37,251 bases of DNA from Phycisphaerales bacterium. Its GTDB lineage: Bacteria; Planctomycetota; Phycisphaerae; Tepidisphaerales; Tepidisphaeraceae. The first letter of the stretch is position 1; each line of letters opens with the position of its first letter. The notes under the pieces were generated by a model, which worked only from the letters and a program-made list of their open reading frames with translations, did no database searches and was not told the DNA's origin. Where the stretch lies: the NCBI GenBank assembly GCA_028288775.1, contig JAQGHP010000183.1, forward strand, positions 1 to 37,251, read 5' to 3'. Position numbers and translations under genes: made by a program. Below are positions 17,453 to 24,375 of the stretch, in pieces.

Positions 17453-18034
17453 ATGGTTATCGCGCGAAACTGGTGGGCATTTGTGCTTCGCGGCGTGCTC
17501 GCCGTGCTCTTCGGCATTTTCACATTCATGAGACCGGGAATGGCGCTGATGACGCTGATTTTCGTCTTCGGCTTCTACGCGATCTTCGACGGCGTACTCA
17601 ATCTGGCCGCCGCGTTTCGCCACAGCGCCGAGCCCGGCCAGCAGCCCTGGTGGGCACTGCTCATTGAAGGCTTGCTCAGCATTATCGCTGGCCTGTTTGC
17701 GCTCTTCATCCCCGGGCTGACCGCCTTTGTGCTGCTGTACATCATCGCAGGCTGGGCGATCGCCACTGGGGTGATGGAAATCATCGCCGCCGTCCGGCTC
17801 CGTCAGCAAATTCGCGGGGAATGGATGCTCGCCCTGCTGGGCGTGGTGTCCATTGCCACCGGCGTGCTCCTGGCCCTCTTCCCCGGCCCGGGCGCGTTAG
17901 CACTGGTGCTGTGGATCGGAGCGTACGCCGTAGTGTTCGGTGGTCTGCTCATCGGGCTCGGCCTGCGGCTTCACAGGTTGGCTCGGCCCGAAGAGCACCT
18001 GCCGCCTTCATCGAGGATCGCGCCGGGACATTGA
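17453..18034 (+). CDS. HdeD-family membrane protein
   Basis: A 193-residue inner-membrane protein with six hydrophobic segments, matching the HdeD/DUF308 family (NWWAFVLRGVLAVLFGIFTF, ALMTLIFVFGFYAIFDGVLNL, WWALLIEGLLSIIAGLFALF, LLYIIAGWAIATGVMEIIAAVRLR). In E. coli HdeD is linked to acid resistance at high cell density. The ATG at 17453 has AGCAGG upstream, and from here the length is family-typical; the track's extra 50 residues are not conserved-looking. A downstream redox pair lies 42 nt away on the same strand, suggesting a stress-response unit. Confidence 0.87.
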   Translation: MVIARNWWAFVLRGVLAVLFGIFTFMRPGMALMTLIFVFGFYAIFDGVLNLAAAFRHSAEPGQQPWWALLIEGLLSIIAGLFALFIPGLTAFVLLYIIAGWAIATGVMEIIAAVRLRQQIRGEWMLALLGVVSIATGVLLALFPGPGALALVLWIGAYAVVFGGLLIGLGLRLHRLARPEEHLPPSSRIAPGH

Positions 18035-18076
18035 TTCGCCTCACGGATTCGCGCCGGACTGTTCGAGGACACAACA

Positions 18077-18805
18077 ATGAAATCCACACGTAATTCAGTT
18101 TCACGCCGTGGCGACGACGGCAACAAAGGCCGCCGGACTACAGACGGCCGCTCTTCCCGGCGACCCGCCGGCAGAGACAGAGACTCAATTGAGCGCGGTA
18201 TCGGCGACGGGCCTGCCACAAGTCGCTCCACAGCAAAGTCCATGGAACGGCGGGGCGCTTCCGAGGCAACCATGTCACGTGGCGCAGGCGCGCCGCGCCC
18301 GCTTGGCGCGGGCGCTCAAGCGCCCGGCTTCAAGCTCCACAGCACACCCGACCAAGTCGTCGACCTGAACGATTTCCGCGGCCGGCCGGTCGTCCTGGCG
18401 TTCTACCCCGCGGACTGGAGCCCCGTCTGCGGCGACGAGCTCACCTTGTTCAACGAAGTCCTCCCCGAGATCGAGCGCCACAACAACGCTCAACTCCTGG
18501 GAATTTCCGTTGACGGCGCATGGTGCCACGTCGCATATGCCAAGGACCGCAAGCTCCACTTTCCCCTGCTGGCCGATTTCGAGCCCAAGGGTGACGTGGC
18601 CCGCGAATACGGCGTCTACCGCCAGGGTGACGGCGTCGCCGAACGCGCGCTTTTCGTGATCGATGAGGACGGCGTCATCCGCTGGTCCTACGTCTCCCCG
18701 CTGGGCGTCAACCCCGGCGCCGACGGCGCACTGCGGGCTCTCGAAGAGATCACCTCGCGACAATCCCAGCAATCCTCGCAGGCAATGGAGGCCCAACATG
18801 CCTAG
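18077..18805 (+). CDS. Peroxiredoxin (AhpC/TSA family), possible 65-residue disordered N-terminal extension
   Basis: Reduces peroxides via a peroxidatic Cys in FYPADWSPVCGDELTLFNEVL (about Cys118 of the 242-residue form). The thioredoxin-like core is clear: APGFKLHSTPDQVVDLNDFRGRPVVLAFYP, then LLGISVDGAWCHVAYAKD, then FPLLADFEPKGDVAREYGVY, ending with the Trp-containing IRWSYVSPLGVNPG. A second Cys lies in GAWCH, but whether it resolves is unknown. From 18077 there is GAGGACA 7 nt upstream, but the first 65 residues are an R/S/G-rich, low-complexity stretch. The ATG at 18272 also has GAGG close by, and would put the peroxidatic Cys at residue 53 as in ordinary family members. I therefore regard the start as unsettled. 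Second gene of the HdeD/peroxiredoxin/DsbA unit; overlaps the next gene by 8 nt. Confidence 0.85.
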   Translation: MKSTRNSVSRRGDDGNKGRRTTDGRSSRRPAGRDRDSIERGIGDGPATSRSTAKSMERRGASEATMSRGAGAPRPLGAGAQAPGFKLHSTPDQVVDLNDFRGRPVVLAFYPADWSPVCGDELTLFNEVLPEIERHNNAQLLGISVDGAWCHVAYAKDRKLHFPLLADFEPKGDVAREYGVYRQGDGVAERALFVIDEDGVIRWSYVSPLGVNPGADGALRALEEITSRQSQQSSQAMEAQHA

Positions 18806-19415
18806 GCAAATAGAAGCATCGGCGACGTTGTCCGTCCCTGTATCCGAGGAGCGCGACCATATCCTCGGCCCCCCGGACGCACCCGTAACGCTTCTGGAGT
18901 ATGGCGATTTTGAATGCCCCTATTGCGGACAGGCCTACTACGTCCTCAAGGATCTCGAAGCACAAATGGGCGACCAGGTCCGGCAGGTCTTTCGCCATTT
19001 CCCGCTCACGCAGATCCACCCCCACGCCGGGCGCGCCGCCGAAGCCTCCGAGGCCGCGGCCGCACAGGGCAGGTTCTGGGAAATGCACGACATGCTGTAC
19101 GAAAACCAGGACGCGCTCAGCGACTACGACCTCGTCGCATACGCCCAGGCCCTCGGGCTCGACGTCCGGAGATTCCGCACGGAACTGCTCTCGGACGCTT
19201 ACGCGCCCCGCATCCGGGAAGACTTCCTCAGCGGCATCCGTAGCGGGGTGAACGGTACTCCAACGTTCTTCATCAATGGCCGACGCCATGACGGACCATG
19301 GGACCTCGATTCCCTCATGGCCGCCATCGAACCGGAAATCATGAACGCCGCCCCAAGAGGCCGCGGACGCGCGGGCGGCCGCAAAATACCCGTCCGCCAG
19401 ACACGAGGACGCTAG
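18798..19415 (+). CDS. DsbA-like thioredoxin-fold oxidoreductase
   Basis: A 205-residue protein of the DsbA family. The redox motif CPYC is at residues 40-43 (DFECPYCGQAYYVLKDLE), the helical insertion contains RFWEMHDMLYENQDALSDYDLVAYAQALGLD, and the cis-Pro loop is NGTPTFFINGRRHDGPW. No signal peptide is visible, so it probably works in the cytoplasm or with the upstream peroxiredoxin, and thiol reduction or isomerisation is possible. The ATG at 18798 has GGAGG 6 nt upstream, an excellent ribosome site, and overlaps the peroxiredoxin stop, implying coupling. The basic C-terminal tail (RGRGRAGGRKIPVRQTRGR) is unusual. The frame 18663-18797 is a shadow. Confidence 0.88.
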   Translation: MPRQIEASATLSVPVSEERDHILGPPDAPVTLLEYGDFECPYCGQAYYVLKDLEAQMGDQVRQVFRHFPLTQIHPHAGRAAEASEAAAAQGRFWEMHDMLYENQDALSDYDLVAYAQALGLDVRRFRTELLSDAYAPRIREDFLSGIRSGVNGTPTFFINGRRHDGPWDLDSLMAAIEPEIMNAAPRGRGRAGGRKIPVRQTRGR

Positions 19416-19453
19416 CCGGTCGAAGGCACACACCGTTTCGAACTGGCCGGTTT

Positions 19454-19580
19454 GAGCCACGAATGAACACGAATAAGGCTGAATCCATTCGTATTCATTC
19501 GTGCTATTCGTGGCTCCCTTCGGTTTCAGATTTCGTCATTCGGATTTGATTCGGATTTCGGGGATTCGGATTTCGGATTT
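19454..19580. repeat. Palindrome GAGCCACGAAT/ATTCGTGGCTC plus ATTCGGATTT tandem tract
   Basis: An 11-bp perfect inverted repeat (19454-19464 and 19506-19516) encloses degenerate ACGAAT/ATTCGT repeats, forming a long imperfect hairpin after the DsbA-like gene. It is followed at 19538-19580 by AT-rich iterations of GATTCGGATTTCG. It may act as a terminator or belong to a dispersed palindrome family; no T-run follows directly. Confidence 0.6.
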
Positions 19581-19634
19581 CCGCCCCCCGCGAGCTTCCT
19601 TTACGTCACCCCCTCCGTGTCGTATTGTCAGTGA

Positions 19635-20345
19635 ATGCCTCGACCCACCATCGGCATCACGATCGATTCGAGCGACAAGCCCAACCATTACGAGTCGCCG
19701 ATGGCCTACGCCACGGCTGTCGAGAAGGCAGGCGGCCTCCCGCTCCTGCTACCATACCGCACCGATCTCTCACTGATCCCACAGCTCGTTAACCTGCTCG
19801 ATGGCGTGCTCTTCAGCGGCGGCAACGACCTCGACCCCGTCCTCTATGGCGAAACCTATCACCCAAAAGCAGAACCAATTGACCCCGCCCGCCAGCGCTT
19901 CGAACTGGCGCTCATGGCCGAAGTCGAAGCCCGCCGCATGCCGGCCCTGGGCATCTGCCTGGGCTCACAGCTCATGAACGTCTACCGCGGCGGCAGCCTC
20001 ACGCAGTTCCTCCCCGATGTCCCCCGCGACGCCGCGATCGAACATCGCAAACTCGATGACGTGGTGCGGCGACACCCCATCCATCTCGATAGCGACACCG
20101 TCGCCGTGCAGGCGATCGGAAATACTGACATCGACGCCAACAGCAGCCACAAACAAGCCGTGAATCGCGTCGGCAAAGGCCTGCGCATCATCGGCACGTC
20201 CCCCGACGGCGTCATCGAAGGGATCGAAGATCCCTCGCTCCCGCTCTTCCTCGGCGTGCAATGGCACCCCGAGCGTCTCTCCGACGAGGCCGACCATCTC
20301 GCGCTCTTCCGGTTGCTCGTCGATAAAGCCACGGCGAATCGCTGA
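19635..20345 (+). CDS. Class-I glutamine amidotransferase-like hydrolase (gamma-glutamyl-GABA hydrolase family)
   Basis: A 236-residue protein of the PuuD/peptidase C26 family, which hydrolyses gamma-glutamyl amides such as gamma-glutamyl-GABA. The nucleophile Cys108 sits in LGICLGSQLMNVYRGG; the His/Glu pair is in GVQWHPERLSDEA at His211/Glu213. Other expected segments are IGITIDSS at the start, LLDGVLFSGGNDLDP and HKQAVNRVGKGLRIIGTSPDGVIEGIE. Length is slightly below PuuD (254). No polyamine catabolic gene is adjacent, so the physiological substrate is open. Cytoplasmic. Confidence 0.87.
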   Translation: MPRPTIGITIDSSDKPNHYESPMAYATAVEKAGGLPLLLPYRTDLSLIPQLVNLLDGVLFSGGNDLDPVLYGETYHPKAEPIDPARQRFELALMAEVEARRMPALGICLGSQLMNVYRGGSLTQFLPDVPRDAAIEHRKLDDVVRRHPIHLDSDTVAVQAIGNTDIDANSSHKQAVNRVGKGLRIIGTSPDGVIEGIEDPSLPLFLGVQWHPERLSDEADHLALFRLLVDKATANR

Positions 20346-20396
20346 GCAGCTATTTGCTGGGGTAGCCGCCGAGATCAGGTACACTCCCGCAATACC

Positions 20397-21164
20397 GTGG
20401 ACTCCCTCACTGTTGAAAAAACGGTTTACAGGCCCGTCACGTGCGAGCGATGCGGGTGCGCATACGGATATCATCTCACGGCAAAAGCAACGGGCACAAT
20501 CAGACAACCCGGTGGCATGGCCGGAAAATTGAAAAGGTTGATCGAGCGGGACGTTCACGATCAAAATCTCCGGGACGCGGCGTATGGTGCAGCTTATCGC
20601 AAACTGGCCGAACATCGATCCGTCGCATGCCCGAAATGTCGCTGGTATCAGCGGAAAATGTCGCGGGCATACGGAATGCGCCGGCTGGTTTGGATGTACT
20701 ACTGCGGCATCGGGCTCCTGGCCTTGGCGGGTGCCGCCGTTTATGTGATGTTCATGTTCCAAGATAGCAAAGCAGTGGACCGCGAGCAGGTTAAGATTTG
20801 GTGGGACTGCGCCATGGCGGCGCCCACTCTGGCAGTGGCCGGCGGCACCCTGCTTTATGTCCGCAAGGTCTGCGCCGGCCGCTACGATCTGAACACGAAC
20901 TACCCCAACCACATAGCGCCCCTTACCGGCGAGCCGGATGCGATTGTCTGTCGCCCGCCGAATCCCTACTTCAACGACGGCATTGATGACGACAAGAGCG
21001 GCTGGTTCGCGGCACGCGACGGTAAACGATCCGGCCCCTTTTCGTGGAACCAGTTGTACGACCTCGCCTTCGCCGGAAAACTCCGCCGGCAGGATCACGT
21101 CATTCCCCCAGACGCCGCGGCGTGGGTTGAGGCGTGGACTATTTCAGAATTGGGAATCAAATAA
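20397..21164 (+). CDS. Zinc-ribbon membrane protein with C-terminal GYF_2-type domain
   Basis: A 255-residue protein, GTG start at 20397, without a clear Shine-Dalgarno. The N-terminal part holds two paired cysteines, CERCGCAYGYHL and, about 50 residues later, CPKCRWYQRKM, giving a probable zinc ribbon with a long insertion. Two membrane helices follow (MYYCGIGLLALAGAAVYVMFMF and CAMAAPTLAVAGGTLLYV). The C-terminus (GWFAARDGKRSGPFSWNQLYDLAFAGKLRRQDHVIPPDAAAWVEA) matches the GYF_2 domain, a small protein-binding module. Both termini should face the cytoplasm. It is of a different type from the CGYDLRATP proteins. Role unknown. Confidence 0.75.
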   Translation: MDSLTVEKTVYRPVTCERCGCAYGYHLTAKATGTIRQPGGMAGKLKRLIERDVHDQNLRDAAYGAAYRKLAEHRSVACPKCRWYQRKMSRAYGMRRLVWMYYCGIGLLALAGAAVYVMFMFQDSKAVDREQVKIWWDCAMAAPTLAVAGGTLLYVRKVCAGRYDLNTNYPNHIAPLTGEPDAIVCRPPNPYFNDGIDDDKSGWFAARDGKRSGPFSWNQLYDLAFAGKLRRQDHVIPPDAAAWVEAWTISELGIK

Positions 21165-21302
21165 CTTCAACGGCGCCGTAAGCACCCTGGCATCAATTTC
21201 CGCCGGCATGAACCTCGCCCTCGCGCTCGCCTCCGACGGAATGACTGTAATCGCAATGGGATCGGGCACAGGCGATAAGTAACTCGGCGAGAAGCGTTCG
21301 AT

Positions 21303-21590
21303 TCACCGCCCGCGCGTGACGAAGAATCCAAGCATCGTCCCCATGGCGCACAGCGCCGCCGATGCGACCGCGGCGGGCCACGCCTCCTGATTATTCACAA
21401 CACACGCGAGGAAAATGAACACCGACGCCGCTCCCACCAGCAGCGTGATCAAGACCGTCGCGGCGGGCGCGCCAATCTTCTTATCCGCTAGCGCCGGCGT
21501 CGCGTAAGGCAGCGTTATCGGCTCGGCCGGCACACCGGACACTGTCGGGAACGGTGACTTCATCACGTCGATCGAATTCGGTTCAGCCAT
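21303..21590 (-). CDS. Small two-helix membrane protein
   Basis: A 95-residue protein from the ATG at 21590; the track's 32 upstream residues overlap the divergent glycosyltransferase start and look accidental. It has a soluble N-terminus (PFPTVSGVPAEPITLPYATP) and two hydrophobic helices (VLITLLVGAASVFIFLACVV and AAVASAALCAMGTMLGFFV). No family is recognised. A TATAAG element lies about 10 bases before the start, so the message would be nearly leaderless or the promoter is elsewhere. Confidence 0.55.
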   Translation of the reverse strand: MAEPNSIDVMKSPFPTVSGVPAEPITLPYATPALADKKIGAPAATVLITLLVGAASVFIFLACVVNNQEAWPAAVASAALCAMGTMLGFFVTRGR

Positions 21591-21650
21591 GCGCCGTCTT
21601 ATACCGCGCTCGGTTTCGCAACTCCCATTAATTCGTCTACACTCGGGATC

Positions 21651-22733
21651 GTGCGCCGAATTCTCCTGCTGATTACAGACCTGCAAATCGGCGGCACGCC
21701 CACTGTCGTGCGCGAGTTAGCCATCCGCCTGCGGGCCGCGTCCGATGCGCACGTAGAAGTCGCCTGCCTGTCGCCCTGGGGCCCGGTCGCCGACCAACTG
21801 AAAGAGGCGGGCGTCACAGTTACCCCTCTCGACGCCCGCGGCGTCTTCGACCTACCCCGTGTTGTCCGGCGTCTCGTGAAGCTCATCGCTTCGCACCGCA
21901 TCGACACCGTTTTCAGCTTCCTGCTCCACGCCAACGCGGTTGCCGCGACGGCGGGGCGGTTCTGCCACGACGTCCGCTGGCTGCAATCGATCCAAACCAC
22001 CCAGCCCAACCCCCGCTGGCATTGGCGCGTGCAGGCGATCGTGCAGCGTGCCGCCGAGCGGATCGTCGTGCCTTCCGAATCCGTCGCGCAGATTTCCCGC
22101 GACCGGGCGGGCATCCCGCCGGAGAAAATCATTGTCATCCCCAACGCCGTGGATATTCCCTCCCATCACGTTTCACGTTTCACGTTTCATTCCACCACGT
22201 TTCATCCCGTCACGTTTCAGATCGGCTTCCTCGGCCGCCTCGATCCCATCAAGCGTGTCCCTGATCTGGTAGAAGCCGCCGCGATCCTCGGCCCCCGCGT
22301 TCACCTGCACATTTTCGGCGACGGCCCCGAACGCCCGCACATTGAGCGGACAATGGCACGGCTCGGCATTGCTAACCGCGTCACGCTACACGGCGCGGTG
22401 TCCCGGCCACAGGACGCGCTGGAGAAACTCGATCTGCTCGTGCTCCCATCGGAAGCAGAGGGGTTCGGCCTCGTGCTCATCGAGGCGATGGCCGCGGGTG
22501 TGCCGGTTGTGGCGACGGATGTGCCGGGAATCCGCGACGTGGTACGAAATCGCGAGACGGGAATTCTCGTCCCGGTCGCGTCGCCGAGAGAGCTTGCCGG
22601 TGCCATCGGCGCGCTACTCGATGACTCTGCCCAACGGGAGAAAATGATCGCCCGCGCCCGGGAAGATGTCGTGGAGCTGTTCTCATGGGAGCGAGTCCTG
22701 CCGCGATATCGCGCGCTGTTGGGGATTACCTGA
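21651..22733 (+). CDS. GT4-family glycosyltransferase with a repeat-derived insertion
   Basis: A 360-residue, GTG-started glycosyltransferase of the GT-B fold. The N-domain starts RRILLLITDLQIGGTPTVVRELA, an acceptor-site motif with Gly-rich loop. The donor domain shows QIGFLGRLDPIKRVPDLVEAA, LHIFGDGPERPHIERT, and LDLLVLPSEAEGFGLVLIEAMAAGVPVVATDVPGI, the E-x7-E donor-binding region. This suggests nucleotide-sugar transfer to a lipid or glycan, probably membrane-associated. The linker between IPNAVDIP and QIGFLGRL carries HHVSRFTFHSTTFHPVTF, encoded by repeats of TTTCACG, absent in ordinary members. Donor and acceptor cannot be named, and there is no polysaccharide operon beside it. Confidence 0.88.
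   Translation: MRRILLLITDLQIGGTPTVVRELAIRLRAASDAHVEVACLSPWGPVADQLKEAGVTVTPLDARGVFDLPRVVRRLVKLIASHRIDTVFSFLLHANAVAATAGRFCHDVRWLQSIQTTQPNPRWHWRVQAIVQRAAERIVVPSESVAQISRDRAGIPPEKIIVIPNAVDIPSHHVSRFTFHSTTFHPVTFQIGFLGRLDPIKRVPDLVEAAAILGPRVHLHIFGDGPERPHIERTMARLGIANRVTLHGAVSRPQDALEKLDLLVLPSEAEGFGLVLIEAMAAGVPVVATDVPGIRDVVRNRETGILVPVASPRELAGAIGALLDDSAQREKMIARAREDVVELFSWERVLPRYRALLGIT
22166..22220 (+). repeat. Coding TTTCACG-type short repeat inside the GT4 gene
   Basis: CACGTTT units recur about five times (TCACGTTTCACGTTTCACG, then CCACGTTTCATC and GTCACGTTTCAG). The tract stays in frame and adds about 18 residues at the inter-domain linker. Confidence 0.75.
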
Positions 22734-22862
22734 TTTCGCCTGCCCCGCATGGCGCGGTCGGCACCGATTCCGTTGAAATGGCGCTCGATTATGGCTCGGG
22801 GCGGCCTAGAGGTTTTCAGAGTCGGGGCGTGCGCCCCGGCCGGGCCGGAGGCCCGCTCCGGT

Positions 22863-23090
22863 CCCCTCTCCCTCGTACTCGGGGGAGAGGGATAGGGTGA
22901 GGGGCGAAGCGCCCGAGTTGCGCCGAAATTCCGCACCACGTAGGGTGGGCGTGCTCGCCCACCGTTCGTCGGCCGCTGAGTGTCAAACGGTGGGCGAGTA
23001 CGCCCACCCTACATGGCCCTCCTGCGAATTACACAACATCACGCTCGGCCCCTCACCCCAACCGTCTCCCCCGTGTACGAGGGAGAGGGA
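22863..23090. repeat. Nested palindromic repeat element in 22734-23282 gap
   Basis: An outer inverted pair (22863-22904 and 23049-23090; 37 of 42 bases pair by my count) contains the CCCTCACCC / GGGAGAGGG-type sequence. An inner pair (22940-22966 and 22986-23012; 27 bp with one mismatch) contains GTAGGGTGGGCG..CGCCCACCGTT, and each inner arm is itself palindromic. The inner unit recurs at 34476-34557. It is noncoding and carries no transposase. The rest of the 549-bp gap holds nothing I can support as a gene. Confidence 0.8.
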
Positions 23091-23282
23091 GAAAAGCCGG
23101 AGCAAAGCTGCGACCGGGCCGGCACGGCCTGGCTCCGAAACTAACAAACAAATTGGAATGGTTGGACCACTACGAATTGCCGCCACCATCCCTCGAAGCG
23201 CTGCCGCGAATATCTTGCACCCGCGCCGCAACGAAACGTCGATCCTCCTTCCCCGCGTACGCGGCGCTGGTATGGTGCTGCC

Positions 23283-24149
23283 ATGCGTTTTCAATTCGTT
23301 GAATCGCTCGAATCCCGCCAAATGCTCTCGGCCAACGCCGGCATGAAAAGCCCAAAGGCGGTAACGACACCGCCGCACTATGACCATGTCGTCGTCGTAA
23401 TCGAAGAAAACCACTCATACGGCGAAATACTCGGCAAGTCCGCGCACGCAACATTGGCCGCGCTACGCGACCCGACGATTCGTGCGCTGGCGTCCGCCGG
23501 AGCGAGTTTCACGAACAGCCACGCGATCACGCATCCCAGTGAGCCCAACTACCTCGCGCTCTTTTCAGGCTCCGCGCAGGGCGTGGCGTCCGACGTCGTC
23601 CCTATAGAGCTTATCACCGCCCCGAGCCTGGCCGGCGAACTTCTGGCGGCGGGGCGGACGTTCGCCTCCTACTCGCAAGGCCTGCCTTCCGCCGGCTTTC
23701 AGGGCGACGGGAGCGGCAACTACGTCCGCCGACATGCGCCCTGGAGCCAGTTCGCCGATGTCCCGCCCGCAGACAATCTGCCCTTTTCCGCCTTCCCGCG
23801 CAATTTCAAACAATTGCCGACCGTATCGTTCGTCGCCCCAGACCTTCAACACGACATGCACGATGGCACCATCGCCGCCGGTGATGCCTGGCTGCGGCAA
23901 AACCTGATCCGCTATGCGCACTGGGCGCGGTCGCACAACAGCCTTCTGATCGTGACATGGGACGAGGACGACGGCTCGGCGACGAATCAAGTCCCGACAA
24001 TCTTCTTTGGTGCGCACGTCCGCGCGGGGAAGTACGCCCAGCCAATAGACCACTACAGCGTGCTGCGATCGATCGAGGACATGTACGCGCTCCCAGCCCT
24101 TGGCAACGCCGCGGGAGCCGCGCCGATTCTCAAGGTTTTTAAGCGCTAA
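23283..24149 (+). CDS. Exported PF04185-type phosphoesterase, paralogue 1
   Basis: A 288-residue member of the phosphoesterase (phospholipase C/acid phosphatase) family, an alkaline-phosphatase-like fold. Characteristic segments: HVVVVIEENHSYGEILG near residue 35, GASFTNSHAITHPSEPNYLALFSG, SYSQGLPSAGFQG, the metal-site region PDLQHDMHDG, and VTWDEDDGSATNQVPTIFFG. It hydrolyses phosphate esters or phospholipids in the family, but the substrate here is unknown. The N-terminus MRFQFVESLESRQMLSANAG has an LEPR-XLL-like motif and no normal hydrophobic signal. No strong Shine-Dalgarno is visible at 23283. A paralogue follows 226 nt downstream. Confidence 0.85.
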   Translation: MRFQFVESLESRQMLSANAGMKSPKAVTTPPHYDHVVVVIEENHSYGEILGKSAHATLAALRDPTIRALASAGASFTNSHAITHPSEPNYLALFSGSAQGVASDVVPIELITAPSLAGELLAAGRTFASYSQGLPSAGFQGDGSGNYVRRHAPWSQFADVPPADNLPFSAFPRNFKQLPTVSFVAPDLQHDMHDGTIAAGDAWLRQNLIRYAHWARSHNSLLIVTWDEDDGSATNQVPTIFFGAHVRAGKYAQPIDHYSVLRSIEDMYALPALGNAAGAAPILKVFKR

Positions 24150-24375
24150 ACTGTTTCGTGCGTTCAAACCGCGGGTGCCGGGCGTGCGGCGCGGAGTTCC
24201 TTACAATCACGCCGCGGCCAACGCAGTTTCGGTTTTGGGGATCCATGCGCTGGCTGATGAGGCCGCCAACAAACCACCTGGATTTCTCTTCTTCCGGCTG
24301 CGGCCGGCATGATCTATTTTCAACCCCCATGCAGGCTCCCGATTCGCATTCGCTAAGACTCTTGCCGGAATAATC

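Noticed and set aside
22863-23090. CRISPR array
   Set aside because: Repeats are inverted pairs, not regularly spaced direct repeats, and no cas gene is present.
22897-23346. 149-residue ORF in the 22734-23282 gap
   Set aside because: It consists of translated palindromic repeats and has no ribosome site.
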